DNA from: Methanomassiliicoccaceae archaeon
GTDB lineage: Archaea > Thermoplasmatota > Thermoplasmata > Methanomassiliicoccales > Methanomethylophilaceae
NCBI GenBank assembly: GCA_003555025.1
Contig: PWHV01000022.1
Coordinates: forward strand, 1 to 64,000
Direction: 5' to 3'
DNA length: 64,000 nt
Position numbers and translations under genes: made by a program. The notes beneath the pieces were generated by a model. That model made no database searches, was not told where the DNA came from, and saw only the letters and a list, made by a program, of their open reading frames with translations. The number at the start of each line of letters is the position of its first letter. The stretch's first letter is position 1. Shown in pieces: positions 9,021-18,591 of this stretch.

Positions 9021-10091
9021 ATGGTTCCCAAGGAGAGGATTGACGCTGTTCTCGCCGAGTACGACCGTGACGACATCGTGATCGCCACGCTCACCTCGCA
9101 CTCCTCGCTGCAGATCTTCCATGGCGCCCGCAAGATGGGCTTCAAGACCATGGGATTCACCGTCAACCACGACACCCGCTACTACGACGCGTTCCCGCTG
9201 GCGAAGCCGGACGAGCTCGTCCGCCTGCAGGACTTCGACGAGATGTTCGACCGCGCCGGGGAGTTCGTGGACCGCAACGTCGTCCTCATTCCCCACGGCT
9301 CCTTCGTGGAGTACATGGGGGCCAAGCGCTTCCAGAGCCTGGAGATACCGGTCTATGGGAACAGGTCGGTGCTCCAGTGGGAGTCGGACCGCGACATGGA
9401 GCGGGAGTGGATCACCTCCGCCGGTGTCGCCATGCCGAAGATGATCGACGACGCCCGCGACATAGACAAGCCGGTGCTCGTAAAGTACCACGGCGCCAAG
9501 GGCGGCCGCGGCTTCTTCGTGGCCAAGGACTACCCGGAGTTCAAGCTGGGCATAGACCACACTCAGCCATACTCCATACAGGAGTACGTGCTGGGCACCA
9601 GGTACTACCTGCACTTCTTCTACTCGCCGCTCTCCACCGAGGGCTACCAAGCGCACGATGGCAACATGGAGCTCCTCTCCATCGACCGCCGCGACGAGAG
9701 CAACATCGACGAGATGTACAAGCTGGGAGCGCAGGAGGAGCTGAAGCGCCACGGCCTCTTCCCCTCCTTCGTGGTCACCGGCAACGTGCCGGTGGTCCTG
9801 CGCGAGTCCCTCCTGCCCAAGGCCTTCGACATGGCGGAGAAGATAGTCAAGCGCTCCTACGAGCTGTTCGGAGGCATATGGGGCCCGTTCTGCCTCGAAT
9901 CGATAGTCACCGACAAGCTGGAGTTCAAGGTCTTCGAGATATCCTCGCGCATCGTGGCGGGGACGAACCCCTTCATCTCCGGCTCTCCGTACGCGGACAT
10001 GGTCCATCCCGGCCTGAGCACCGGCTCCCGCCTGGCGTTGGAGATCCGCAAGGCGGCCGATGAGGACCGCCTGCACGAGATACTCACGTGA
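9021..10091 (+). CDS. purP: FAICAR synthetase (formate-dependent AICAR formylation)
   Basis: ATP-grasp enzyme of archaeal purine synthesis that converts AICAR, formate and ATP to FAICAR without a folate. It has 356 residues. Recognisable segments are LTSHSSLQIFHGARKMGF, VLVKYHGAKGGRGFF (ATP-grasp), SIQEYVLGTRYYLHFFYS and ISSRIVAGTNPFISGSPYA, all conserved in PurP. It is monocistronic with its own leaderless promoter and is followed by a strong hairpin before the convergent pdxS. Confidence 0.95.
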   Translation: MVPKERIDAVLAEYDRDDIVIATLTSHSSLQIFHGARKMGFKTMGFTVNHDTRYYDAFPLAKPDELVRLQDFDEMFDRAGEFVDRNVVLIPHGSFVEYMGAKRFQSLEIPVYGNRSVLQWESDRDMEREWITSAGVAMPKMIDDARDIDKPVLVKYHGAKGGRGFFVAKDYPEFKLGIDHTQPYSIQEYVLGTRYYLHFFYSPLSTEGYQAHDGNMELLSIDRRDESNIDEMYKLGAQEELKRHGLFPSFVVTGNVPVVLRESLLPKAFDMAEKIVKRSYELFGGIWGPFCLESIVTDKLEFKVFEISSRIVAGTNPFISGSPYADMVHPGLSTGSRLALEIRKAADEDRLHEILT

Positions 10092-10106
10092 GAAGGGTGG
10101 AAAGCG

Positions 10107-10125
10107 TTCCGGCGGGGCCGGAACG
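10107..10125. terminator. Hairpin between convergent purP and pdxS
   Basis: GTTCCGGC and GCCGGAAC form a perfect 8-bp stem around a GGG loop in the 42-base gap between two convergent stop codons. It could end transcription from both sides. The flanking T-runs are short, so this is a structural inference. Confidence 0.45.
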
Positions 10126-10133
10126 GTGGGGTT

Positions 10134-11042
10134 TCAGTAGCCGCGCTCGGCGTAGCGCTGCTCGAACTCGATGCTATCGGCCTGCACTCCGCGCATCGCG
10201 TCGCCCAGGCCCTTGGACACCTCGGCTATGACCCTCGGGTCGTCGTAGTTGGCCACCGCCTCCACGATCGCCTTGGCGCGGACCTTGGGGTCGGCGCTCT
10301 TGAAGATGCCCGAGCCGACGAAGACGCCGTCGGAGCCCATCTGCATCATCATCGCCGCGTCGGCGGGGGTGGCGATGCCCCCGGCGGCGAAGTTGATGAC
10401 CGGCAGCCGCTGCATCTCCGCCACCTCCTCCACCAGGTCCAAAGGGGCCTCGATCCCGCGGGCGAACATCGCCATCTCCTGGCGCTGCATACCCTTAAGC
10501 GAGCCGATGGCCTCGGTGATGGCGCGCTGGTGGCGCATCGCCTCGACCACGTCCCCGGTGCCCGCCTCGCCCTTGGTGCGCATCATCGCCGCGCCCTCGG
10601 CGATGCGCCTCAGCGCCTCGCCCAGGTCGCGGGCGCCGCAGACGAAGGGAACGGTGAACGGCCGCTTGTCCACGTGGTAGAACGGGTCGGCGGGGGTCAG
10701 CACCTCGGACTCATCGATCATGTCCACTCCCAGGGACTCCAGCACCTGGGCCTCCACGAAATGCCCGATGCGGCATTTCGCCATCACGGGGATGCTCACC
10801 GCATCCATTATATCGATTATCATCTGGGGGTCGGACATCCTGGCGACGCCGCCTTGGGACCTGATGTCCGAGGGGACCCTCTCCAGGGCCATGACCGCCA
10901 CCGCCCCTGCCTCCTCGGCGATGAGCGCCTGCTCGGCGTCGGTGACGTCCATGACCACTCCGCCCTGCTGCATGCGCGCGAACCCCCTCTTGATGAGGTC
11001 CGTGCCGTGGCGGAGTTTAGACATGTCGAGTTCGAGTGCCAT
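10134..11042 (-). CDS. pdxS: Pyridoxal 5'-phosphate synthase lyase subunit
   Basis: PdxS (Snz) builds PLP from ribose 5-phosphate, glyceraldehyde 3-phosphate and ammonia. It has 302 residues. The catalytic lysines are visible: Lys89 in [10 protein letters not shown] and Lys157 in [10 protein letters not shown]. The phosphate-binding loops [13 protein letters not shown] and [10 protein letters not shown] are intact. AGGTGA lies five bases before ATG 11042, which decides the start. The glutaminase partner pdxT is not adjacent. Confidence 0.96.
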   Translation of the reverse strand: MALELDMSKLRHGTDLIKRGFARMQQGGVVMDVTDAEQALIAEEAGAVAVMALERVPSDIRSQGGVARMSDPQMIIDIMDAVSIPVMAKCRIGHFVEAQVLESLGVDMIDESEVLTPADPFYHVDKRPFTVPFVCGARDLGEALRRIAEGAAMMRTKGEAGTGDVVEAMRHQRAITEAIGSLKGMQRQEMAMFARGIEAPLDLVEEVAEMQRLPVINFAAGGIATPADAAMMMQMGSDGVFVGSGIFKSADPKVRAKAIVEAVANYDDPRVIAEVSKGLGDAMRGVQADSIEFEQRYAERGY

Positions 11043-11074
11043 AATATTCACCTGAATGAGAGTTATCACCGGTT

Positions 11075-11086
11075 TTTATTTAAGGC
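11075..11086 (-). promoter_or_regulatory. TATA box of pdxS
   Basis: On the minus strand CTTAAATAAAAA lies about 37 bases before ATG 11042, predicting a leader of about 12 bases that contains the ribosome binding site. Confidence 0.6.
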
Positions 11087-11269
11087 TTTCGCACAGATAT
11101 ATACACAAATGTACAAACTAATACATCATGCGTTCATGAAAACCACAGAGGGCCAACGGCCTCGCCGCCAGCTTCACCCCTTCGTTTCCCGTAGAAACAC
11201 TACGATATACGCACAATCGGCCCGATTCAACGACAAAGGATATGTAACCGTCTGGTGTTGAGGTAGACA

Positions 11270-12424
11270 ATGGTTTCCAAGAGGCTCCAGAGCGTGCCGG
11301 TCTCGGGGACGGTGAAGATCTCCAACGTGGTGAGCCAGTTGCGGCAGGAGGGTGTGGACGTGCTCTCCTTCTCCATGGGGGAGCCCGACTTCAGCACCCC
11401 CGACAACATCATCGGCTCCTGCATCGCGTCCCTGGAGGACAAGTTCACCCAGTACACGCCGTCCCTGGGGATACCGGAGCTCCGCGAGGCCATCGCCCGC
11501 AAGACCCGGGAGGACAACCGCATCGACTGCCAGGCCTCGAACGTGCTGGTCACACCGACCAAGCACGCCATCTTCATGGCCGCCCTCGCCTACCTGGACC
11601 CCGGGGACGAGGTGCTGCTCTCCGACCCCTCCTGGGTCACGTACGAGGCGTGCATACGCCTCGCCGGCGCCTCGCCGGCGTACGTGCCCACGAGCGACGA
11701 GACCGGCTTCGCCATGACGCCCGAGTCGGTGCTGCAGAGGGTCACCAGCCGCACCAGGATGATCATACTGAACTCGCCGTCCAACCCCACCGGCTCGGTG
11801 ATGAGCGAGGAGGACATCCGGGCGATAGCGGACATCGCCCGCGACCACGACATCATCGTGCTCTCCGACGAGATCTACGAGAAGATCATCTACGAGGGCA
11901 AGCACTTCTCCATCGCCTCCCTGGACGGGATGTTCGACCGCACGTTGACCGTGAACGGGCTGTCCAAGACCTATTCCATGACCGGATGGAGGCTGGGATG
12001 GGTCGTGGCGTCGGAGGAGAACATCAGCGCCATCAACCGCCTGCAGACCCACTCCGTGACCTGCTGCACCTCCTTCACCCAGCCGGCGGCGGTGGAGGCC
12101 CTGCAAGGGCCTCAGGACGAGATGCGGCGCATGGTGGAGCAGTTCCGCCACCGCCGCGACCTGGTCTGCGACCTCATCGAGGACATCCCGGGACTCGACT
12201 GCGTGCGCCCCCAGGGCGCCTTCTACGTCTTCCCGCGCTACGAGGCGGACATGAACTCCGAGGACTTCGCCACCCACCTCCTGAAGGAGGCGCACGTGGC
12301 GGTCACCCCTGGCGGCGCGTTCGGACCCTGCGGGGAGGGGCACTTCCGCCTGTCGTACGCGGCGAGCGAGGAGCACATCAAGGAAGGGCTGGCGAGGATA
12401 GACGATGCCATCCGCAGGCTCTGA
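11270..12424 (+). CDS. Class I PLP-dependent aminotransferase (aspartate/aromatic type)
   Basis: A fold-type I aminotransferase of 384 residues. The PLP lysine is Lys233 in NGLSKTYSMTGWRLGW. NSPSNPTGSV and SDEIYEKIIY are the conserved substrate and cofactor motifs, and FRLSYA carries the carboxylate-binding arginine. GAGGT is 6-7 bases before ATG 11270. The family includes aspartate and aromatic transaminases; specificity cannot be read from sequence alone. It lies between pdxS, which makes its cofactor, and the serine genes, but is transcribed separately. Confidence 0.9.
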   Translation: MVSKRLQSVPVSGTVKISNVVSQLRQEGVDVLSFSMGEPDFSTPDNIIGSCIASLEDKFTQYTPSLGIPELREAIARKTREDNRIDCQASNVLVTPTKHAIFMAALAYLDPGDEVLLSDPSWVTYEACIRLAGASPAYVPTSDETGFAMTPESVLQRVTSRTRMIILNSPSNPTGSVMSEEDIRAIADIARDHDIIVLSDEIYEKIIYEGKHFSIASLDGMFDRTLTVNGLSKTYSMTGWRLGWVVASEENISAINRLQTHSVTCCTSFTQPAAVEALQGPQDEMRRMVEQFRHRRDLVCDLIEDIPGLDCVRPQGAFYVFPRYEADMNSEDFATHLLKEAHVAVTPGGAFGPCGEGHFRLSYAASEEHIKEGLARIDDAIRRL

Positions 12425-12441
12425 GGCCGTCGGTCGGAAAC

Positions 12442-12449
12442 TTTATAAC
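12442..12449 (+). promoter_or_regulatory. TATA box of the aminotransferase-serA operon
   Basis: TTTATAAC lies about 75 bases before the GTG start at 12521, so a leader of about 50 bases is expected, with GGAGG just before the start. Confidence 0.55.
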
Positions 12450-12520
12450 ATCTCTCCAATTAAGGACGAAGCGTGTCCGGCCATGATGCCTGGCAACGAT
12501 GAAGGTCCAGGAGGGTTCTT

Positions 12521-13585
12521 GTGAGTCGCAGGTTGTTCACCGTCGGGCCCGTGGAGGTCAGGGAGGAGCTGATGCGGGCGATGTCCCGCCCCATGATCAT
12601 CCATCGCGGGAAAGAGTACAAGCAGCTCCATCAGGGCATAGTGGAGAAGCTCCGCAAGGTGCTGGACACCGATATGGAGATCGTCTTCGTGGGAGCGTCC
12701 GCCAGCGGTCTGCTGGAGGGCTGCTCGCGCTGCGGCATAAGCAAGCGCGCCCTGGGACTGTCGAACGGCTCCTTCGGCAAGCGCTGGAGCGATATAAGCG
12801 CCAGCAACGGCAAGGATGTCGAGCGCTGCGAGGTCCCTTGGGGCTCCCCCCTTATGCCCGACGACCTCGCCCCGATGCTCGATGACAGCTTCGACGCGGT
12901 GCACTTCGTGAGCAACGAGTCATCCACCGGCGTCCTCAACCCCACGCGCGGCATCGTCGACGCGATCAGGGAGAGGAGCGACGCCCTGGTGATGGTGGAC
13001 GGCGTCACCGCCGTGGCCGGCACCGACCTGCGCCTCCGCTCCTTGGACGTGGACGCGCTGGTGTTCGGGACGCAGAAGGCGCTGGCGCTGCCGCCGGGGA
13101 TCGCGATCGCGGCGGTGTCGCAGCGTCTGCTGGACCGCGCCGCCGCCGCGGAGGACGCGGGATACTACTTCAACATCCACCAGCTGGCGGAGAAGAACGC
13201 CGAGGGCTTCGCGCTGACCACCCCGCCGGTGTCGCTGATGTACGGCCTGGACGCGCAGCTGGACCGCATGCTCCAGGAGGGCATGCCCGCCCGCTACCGC
13301 CGACACCAGCAGATGGCGGCGCTGGTGCGGGACTGGGCCCAGGGCCGCGACGGGCTCTACGCGCCGGAGGGATACCGCTCCGACACCATATCGGTGATGA
13401 ACAAGGGCGGCATGCCCTTCGAGGCGTTCCACTCCGCCCTCAAGGAGAAAGGGTACGAGATATCCAACGGCTACGGAAAGATTAAAGACAGCACTTTCCG
13501 CATCGGTCATATGGGAGACCTCACCGTGGGCGACATCAAAGAGCTCATCGAAAGGATGGACGAGACATTGGAGGAATTGGCATGA
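12521..13585 (+). CDS. Class V aminotransferase, probably phosphoserine-forming
   Basis: A 354-residue PLP enzyme of the alanine-glyoxylate/serine-pyruvate aminotransferase family. The PLP lysine is Lys186 in FGTQKALALPPG, the cofactor aspartate is in MVDGVTAV, and the N-terminus FTVGPVEV is typical. GTG 12521 follows GGAGG by six bases. The gene overlaps serA by four bases (ATGA), which suggests it supplies the transamination step after SerA, because methanogens often lack canonical SerC. That assignment is inferred from context. Confidence 0.85.
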   Translation: MSRRLFTVGPVEVREELMRAMSRPMIIHRGKEYKQLHQGIVEKLRKVLDTDMEIVFVGASASGLLEGCSRCGISKRALGLSNGSFGKRWSDISASNGKDVERCEVPWGSPLMPDDLAPMLDDSFDAVHFVSNESSTGVLNPTRGIVDAIRERSDALVMVDGVTAVAGTDLRLRSLDVDALVFGTQKALALPPGIAIAAVSQRLLDRAAAAEDAGYYFNIHQLAEKNAEGFALTTPPVSLMYGLDAQLDRMLQEGMPARYRRHQQMAALVRDWAQGRDGLYAPEGYRSDTISVMNKGGMPFEAFHSALKEKGYEISNGYGKIKDSTFRIGHMGDLTVGDIKELIERMDETLEELA

Positions 13586-15177
13586 AACTGCTTGTCACCG
13601 ACCCCCTCTCCGAGGAGGGCATCAAGATACTGAAGGAATCAGGCATGCCGGTGGACGTCAAGCCGGGCCTGAGCGAGGACGAGCTCTGCGAGGTCATCGG
13701 CGACTATGACGGCGTGATAATCCGCAGCGGCACCACCATCACCGCCCGCGTCATCGACGCGGGCCAGCGGCTCAAGGTCATCGGCCGCGCCGGAGTGGGC
13801 GTCGACAACGTCGACGTCCCAGCGGCCACCGCCAAGGGCATCCTGGTCATGAACACCCCGTCGGCGAACATCATATCGGCGGCGGAGCACTCGCTGGCGA
13901 TGATGATGGCCCTGGCGAGGAACATCGTCTGGGCCCACCAGTCGGTGCACGAGGGCAAGTGGGAGAGGAAGCGCTTCACCGGCGTGGAGCTCTTCGGCAA
14001 GACCCTGGGCATCGTGGGCGTGGGCCGCGTGGGCGCGGAGGTGGCCAAGCGGGCCGGCTCCTTCGAGATGAAGCTGCTCGGTTACGACCCCTATCTGCCC
14101 GAGGACATCGCCGAGAAGCTGGGCGTGAAGCTCTGCACCCTGGAGGAGGTGCTGTCCAATGCTGACGTGATCACCGTGCACGCGCCGCTGACGCCGAGCA
14201 CCAAGAACATGATCGACCGCGACGAGTTCGCGATGATGAAGAGCAACGCCCTGCTCGTCAACGTGGCCCGTGGCGGCATCGTCAACGAGGACGCGCTGGT
14301 GCAGGCCTTGAGCGAGGGCACGATAGCGGGCGCCGCCTTCGATGTGTTCGAGGAGGAGCCCCTCAGTCCCTGCGAGCTGCTGGAGATGCCCAACCTCATC
14401 ACCACCCCCCACCTGGGCGCGTCCACGGTGGAGGCGCAGGAGAAGGTCTCGGTGGAGATGGCGGAGCACGTGGTGATGTTCCTCCGCGACGGAATCATAT
14501 CCAACGCGGTGAACGCGCCCCGCGGCCAGGTGGAGCCGGAGCTCGAGCCCTTCGTCTCCATGGCGGAGAGCATGGGCTCGTTCGCGCTGCAGAGCCTGGG
14601 AGGCCCGGCGGACCGCCTGGAGGTCAAGTGCTGCGGCGAGCTCGCCTCCAAGAACACCCGCATGCTCGCCCTGTCGGCGCTCATCGGCCTGCTCTCCAAC
14701 ATCGTCGGCGAGGCGACGAACATCATCAACGCCGAGTCCATCGCCAAGTCCAAGGGCATCAAGATCGTCGAGACCAAGACGGAGGAGTGCGAGCAATACA
14801 ACAACATGCTCAGCGTCAAGGTCAGCGGCAACAACGTTGGCCGCGAGGTCCGCGGCACGGTCTTCCCCGGCGGGCAGGCGCGCATCGTCGGCGTGGACCA
14901 CTACAACATCGAGATCCCCCTGGACGCGGACTTCTTCATGGCCGTCTACCGCGACGGCCCCGGCGTGATCGGCATGATAGGCCGCAAGCTGGGGGAGAAC
15001 GACGTGAACATCGCCGGCATGGCGGTGTCCCGCGAAGGGCGGGAGAAGAACGCGCTCATGCTGATGAGCGTGGACGACGCCGTCCCCGTGGAGGTCATGG
15101 AGGAGATGTCCTCCCTGGAGCGCTTCAAGGAGGCCCGCTTCATCCGCCTGACGCAGCCGCGCAGCTATATGCGTTAA
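13582..15177 (+). CDS. serA: D-3-phosphoglycerate dehydrogenase
   Basis: First enzyme of phosphorylated serine synthesis, 531 residues, the long form with an intervening domain and a C-terminal ACT domain. The NAD site is GIVGVGRVG (residues 143-151). The catalytic residues are Arg230 in VNVARGGIV, the Glu near 258 and His277 in TTPHLGAS. The ACT region starts near FFMAVYRDGPGVIGMIG and probably binds serine. Its stop TAA lies within TTAA, shared with the convergent gene. Confidence 0.96.
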   Translation: MKLLVTDPLSEEGIKILKESGMPVDVKPGLSEDELCEVIGDYDGVIIRSGTTITARVIDAGQRLKVIGRAGVGVDNVDVPAATAKGILVMNTPSANIISAAEHSLAMMMALARNIVWAHQSVHEGKWERKRFTGVELFGKTLGIVGVGRVGAEVAKRAGSFEMKLLGYDPYLPEDIAEKLGVKLCTLEEVLSNADVITVHAPLTPSTKNMIDRDEFAMMKSNALLVNVARGGIVNEDALVQALSEGTIAGAAFDVFEEEPLSPCELLEMPNLITTPHLGASTVEAQEKVSVEMAEHVVMFLRDGIISNAVNAPRGQVEPELEPFVSMAESMGSFALQSLGGPADRLEVKCCGELASKNTRMLALSALIGLLSNIVGEATNIINAESIAKSKGIKIVETKTEECEQYNNMLSVKVSGNNVGREVRGTVFPGGQARIVGVDHYNIEIPLDADFFMAVYRDGPGVIGMIGRKLGENDVNIAGMAVSREGREKNALMLMSVDDAVPVEVMEEMSSLERFKEARFIRLTQPRSYMR

Positions 15178-15461
15178 AGCTGGGACTCCACGCTGCGCAT
15201 CTTGCTCTCCAGCGCGTCCTCGGCGCCGTCGCGGTCGTCGATCTCGATCCTGGTGAGCACCCGCGACGACGAGGAGCGCACCGCCGCGTGGCAGCGCATG
15301 ATGAGCTCCATCACCTCATCCCCCTCCCCCTCCACCACGGTGGCCATGGGGGTTAAACGGTACGGCAGCCCACTGTCCCGCACGATGCGTACGCACTGCG
15401 CCACCTGCTCGCTGACGCTCTCGCCCTTGTCCAACGGCACGATGCTGAACGATGCCAACAT
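15174..15461 (-). CDS. MTH1187 family thiamine-binding-like protein
   Basis: A 95-residue single-domain protein of the MTH1187/YKOF fold (ferredoxin-like, tetrameric). Family features are MLASFSIVPLDKGESVSEQV at the start, YRLTPMATVVEGEGDEVM in the middle and RVLTRIEIDDR near the end. ATG 15461 gives the family N-terminus. No clear ribosome binding site is seen, and an alternative start lies 30 bases upstream. Homologues bind thiamine or HMP-like ligands; the function here is unproven. Confidence 0.85.
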   Translation of the reverse strand: MLASFSIVPLDKGESVSEQVAQCVRIVRDSGLPYRLTPMATVVEGEGDEVMELIMRCHAAVRSSSSRVLTRIEIDDRDGAEDALESKMRSVESQL

Positions 15462-15531
15462 GAAGGACGCATCGACACGGGGCCTAACCAATCTTTCGCC
15501 GCTCGCAGAGGGGGTAACCGGGCGAAAACCT

Positions 15532-15541
15532 TTTTATATAT
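15532..15541 (+). promoter_or_regulatory. TATA box of the DUF6015-like gene
   Basis: TTTTATATAT lies about 55 bases before ATG 15594, giving a leader of about 30 bases that contains a GGGGAGGCG ribosome binding site. Confidence 0.6.
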
Positions 15542-15593
15542 GCAATCGAAGGACTATCACTCACTGTCCCGAATTACGGGGAGGCGAAAAAAT

Positions 15594-16046
15594 ATGGATT
15601 TCACTTTGGATGAAAAACGGACACTGGACGACTCGGTAGAGCGGGAGTTCATGGTAGGTCTGTCCGAGCGAACCACTCTGACCGCCGACGACCTTACCAT
15701 GGCCATCAGGAACGGAATAGACACCCGCGGTATGCCCTCCGAGGAGGCCGGGCATCTGGCTCAGCACATACTCAATTTCTTCGGATATTCTGACCGCATC
15801 ATCGACAACATGCTCGAGCCCGAGGACCGCGACGCGTTCTATATGCTCGAGGACACCGGGATCCTCACCACCGAGCGCGAGGAGACCACCCTCTATGACG
15901 GACGCGAGTGGCGCATCCACTATTGGCTGTTCCGCCGCGAGCGCATACTGGAGCTTCTCGGCAGGGACGATGGCGCCGGGGACGTCCACATGGGTGCGGA
16001 GTCCATCTACGACGACATCCCGGAAGAGTTCTGGTCCCGCGAGTGA
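15594..16046 (+). CDS. DUF6015-like winged-helix protein
   Basis: A 150-residue acidic protein. The middle has a helix-rich stretch (SEEAGHLAQHILNFFGYSDR), then a winged-helix-like segment DRDAFYMLEDTGILTTEREE and DGREWRIHYWLF. I recognise this pattern as a family conserved in Thermoplasmata, which I believe is DUF6015. ATG 15594 follows GGGGAGG. It precedes the helicase gene by 57 bases on the same strand. A DNA- or RNA-binding role is plausible but unproven. Confidence 0.65.
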   Translation: MDFTLDEKRTLDDSVEREFMVGLSERTTLTADDLTMAIRNGIDTRGMPSEEAGHLAQHILNFFGYSDRIIDNMLEPEDRDAFYMLEDTGILTTEREETTLYDGREWRIHYWLFRRERILELLGRDDGAGDVHMGAESIYDDIPEEFWSRE

Positions 16047-16103
16047 GAAGTTTCGACCATCTCGGGGAAAACACCTTCTTAACACACCCCTTCTAGGATA
16101 GCC

Positions 16104-18005
16104 ATGCGCCTTTTCCCCTACGAGCCGCGCCCGCAGCAGGAGGCCTTCGTCTCCCTGGTGCGCGACACCGTCGCGGGGGCGGCGCATCTGGTGCTGGAGA
16201 GCGGCACCGGCACCGGCAAGACCGTCTGCTCCCTGGCGGGGGCGCTGGAGGCCGGACTCGACGAGGGTAAGCGCGTCGTCTACCTGACGAGGACGAAATC
16301 GCAGCAGCGGCAGGTGATCATCGAGGCGAAGCGCATGTCGGCGCTGCGGCCGCTGCTCGCCGTCGGCGTGCAGGGACGCAACTCCACCTGCCCGCTGGCC
16401 GCCAAGGACGAGGAGTTGAGCAAGGGCAACTCCGAGGAGCTGTCGCGCTACTGCGGCGAGCAGAAGCGCAAAGCGCTCGCCGGCGAGGGGGGCTGCGAGC
16501 ACTACCGCGCCTTCCTCTCGCTGGAGAGCGACGAGCTGCTCGCCCTCTGCCGCGAGAGGATGCCGCAGGTGGAGGAGTTCACCTCCCTCTGCGCCGAGCT
16601 CGGCGCCTGCCCCTACGAGGCCATGAAGTCGCTGCTGCCGCAGGCGGACATCGTCGTCGCGCCGTACAACTACTTCTTCGTGCCCTTCATCCGCGACCGC
16701 TTCCTGCAGTGGATGAACTGCCCCATGGAGGAGGCCGTGGTCATAATCGACGAGGCGCACAACCTCCCCGACTACCTGCGCGACGTGCAGACCACCTCGC
16801 TGAGCTGCCATCACCTGAAGATGATGCGCGCCGAGCTGGAGGAGTTCGGCGACCCCGAGGTGATGAACGGCGTCTCCGCGCTCGACGTGGCCGACATCGT
16901 GGAGGAGCTGATCGTAGAGGCGGCGGACGAGCATATCCGGGACGAGGACGGACTCATCCCCCCTGACCTGCTCAGCAGCGGCATGATGATGGAGCTGCGC
17001 AGCAGCTCCGTCTCCTTGGAGAGGATGTACCGCAGCCTCTGCGAGCACGGCGAGGTGGTGCGGGAGGCGCGCAAGGACAAGGGCCGGCTGCCGCGCTCCT
17101 ACATGCTGATACTGGGAAGCTTCCTGCTCTCCTTCGCCGCTTTGGACGAGAGGCATTACGTGAAGGTGGTCACCGGCGGCGACAACCCGTCGGTGCAATG
17201 CTACTGCCTGGACCCGGCGATCGCCGCCGAGCCGCTGCTGAACTGCCATGCCAGCATCCACATGTCCGGCACTTTGGACCCCATAACCGAGTACCGGGAC
17301 TCCCTCGGCCTCGGCGAGGGCGCGAAGGCGAGGTACTTCAAGAGCCCCTTCCCCGCCGGGAACCGCCTCGTCCTCCATGCCGAGGACGTCACCACCAAGT
17401 ACGAGGTTCTGCAGCGCGACCGCGGCATCACCCTGCGCATCCAGGAACGCGTGGCGGACATCTGCAACCAGGTGCATCGCAACGCCGCGGTGTTCTTCCC
17501 CTCCTATCAGATGATGGACCGCTTCATCCGCGACGGCGTGCTGGAGCGCATCGAGGCCGAGGTGCACATCGAGAGGAGGGGCATGCCGCAGGCGGAGCTC
17601 ATGGAGACGGTGGAGCGCTTCCGCCGCGCCGACGGCGACGTGATCTTCGCCGTCTACGGCGGACGGATATCGGAGGGCCTCGACTTTCCGGACAGCGACC
17701 TGGAGATGGCGTTGCTGGTCGGGATACCGTACCCCCGGCCCTCGGCGAGGAACCAGGCGCTGCTGGCGTACTACGACATGAAGTTCGGCAAGGGTTGGGA
17801 CTATGTGATGAAAGCGCCCACGCTGCGCAAGATGCGCCAGGCCATGGGCCGGGTGATAAGGTCGGAGAGCGACCGCGGCGCCATCGTGGTCCTCGACTCG
17901 CGCGCCGCCTCCCTGCCGCCGCTGCAGTCATCGCCGTCGGACGACATCCTGGGCGAGCTGCGGCGCTTCTTCGCCGCGGCAAAGGTTAATAATCGTGCTA
18001 CCTGA
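16104..18005 (+). CDS. XPD/DinG-type Fe-S superfamily 2 helicase
   Basis: A 5'-3' DNA helicase of 633 residues. Walker A SGTGTGKT is at 33-40 and the DEAH box at 216-219 (IIDEAHN). A cysteine cluster between them (Cys96, 117, 131, 163, 169) provides the 4Fe-4S ligands expected of XPD/FancJ/DinG. The second RecA domain holds HMSGTL, YGGRISEGLDFP and QAMGRVIRSESDRG (motif VI). It would act in repair or unwinding. The stop codon is only nine bases before carS. Confidence 0.93.
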   Translation: MRLFPYEPRPQQEAFVSLVRDTVAGAAHLVLESGTGTGKTVCSLAGALEAGLDEGKRVVYLTRTKSQQRQVIIEAKRMSALRPLLAVGVQGRNSTCPLAAKDEELSKGNSEELSRYCGEQKRKALAGEGGCEHYRAFLSLESDELLALCRERMPQVEEFTSLCAELGACPYEAMKSLLPQADIVVAPYNYFFVPFIRDRFLQWMNCPMEEAVVIIDEAHNLPDYLRDVQTTSLSCHHLKMMRAELEEFGDPEVMNGVSALDVADIVEELIVEAADEHIRDEDGLIPPDLLSSGMMMELRSSSVSLERMYRSLCEHGEVVREARKDKGRLPRSYMLILGSFLLSFAALDERHYVKVVTGGDNPSVQCYCLDPAIAAEPLLNCHASIHMSGTLDPITEYRDSLGLGEGAKARYFKSPFPAGNRLVLHAEDVTTKYEVLQRDRGITLRIQERVADICNQVHRNAAVFFPSYQMMDRFIRDGVLERIEAEVHIERRGMPQAELMETVERFRRADGDVIFAVYGGRISEGLDFPDSDLEMALLVGIPYPRPSARNQALLAYYDMKFGKGWDYVMKAPTLRKMRQAMGRVIRSESDRGAIVVLDSRAASLPPLQSSPSDDILGELRRFFAAAKVNNRAT

Positions 18006-18014
18006 TGACCTGGC

Positions 18015-18587
18015 ATGGATGCGGGAGAGGCGGCGCTCATCGCCGCCAGCGGACTGTGGCTGGCCCTGCCGGCGATGCTGCCCAACTCCGCCGCGGTGCT
18101 CTTCGGCCGCGGGGCCCCGATGGACCTCGGCAAGACCTGGCGGGGCCGTCGCCTGCTGGGCGACGGCAAGACCTGGCGGGGCTTCTTCGGAGGAGCGGCC
18201 TCCGGCATCGCCCTCGGGCTGCTGATGCTGCTGCTGGCAAACATCGCCGGATGGTCGGGCAACGGTGGCTTCGGGCCCACGGGCCAAGCGCTGGGAGTCA
18301 TCACGCTGCTGGCGGTGGGCTCGCTGCTCGGCGACATGCTGGGATCGTTCATCAAAAGACGCCTTGACGTCCCCCGGGGCGCCAAGCTGCCGGTCATGGA
18401 CCAGTACGACTTCCTCATCGGCGCGTTCCTGGTGGCGGGCATCGCCTACCCTGTGTGGCTCTACGAGAGCTATCTGCAGGGATGGAGCCTGCTGGCCTTG
18501 CTCTCGTTGCTGGTGGCGACGCCGCTGCTGCACCGGGCGATGAACATCATCGGCTACCGCATGGGGAAGAAGGAAGTGCCCTGGTGA
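18015..18587 (+). CDS. carS: CDP-archaeol synthase
   Basis: Integral membrane enzyme that transfers CMP from CTP to unsaturated archaetidic acid, giving CDP-archaeol, the branch point for polar head groups. It has 190 residues with about five membrane segments. Diagnostic motifs are LLGDGKTWRG near residue 49, then LLGDMLGSFIKRR, RGAKLPVMDQYDF and the C-terminal HRAMNIIGYRMG. It sits closely between the helicase and pyrE and is probably cotranscribed with them. Confidence 0.93.
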   Translation: MDAGEAALIAASGLWLALPAMLPNSAAVLFGRGAPMDLGKTWRGRRLLGDGKTWRGFFGGAASGIALGLLMLLLANIAGWSGNGGFGPTGQALGVITLLAVGSLLGDMLGSFIKRRLDVPRGAKLPVMDQYDFLIGAFLVAGIAYPVWLYESYLQGWSLLALLSLLVATPLLHRAMNIIGYRMGKKEVPW

Positions 18588-18591
18588 CATC

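Noticed and set aside
15561-17567. 668-codon minus-strand frame across the helicase and its upstream gene
   Set aside because: The plus-strand genes carry clear motifs (Walker A, DEAH, motif VI) and promoters. The minus frame has biased composition and no ribosome binding site.
18105-18190. Internal near-repeat GKTWRG in carS
   Set aside because: The two short copies, GKTWRGRRLL and GDGKTWRGFF, are part of the conserved substrate region, and no wider duplication exists.
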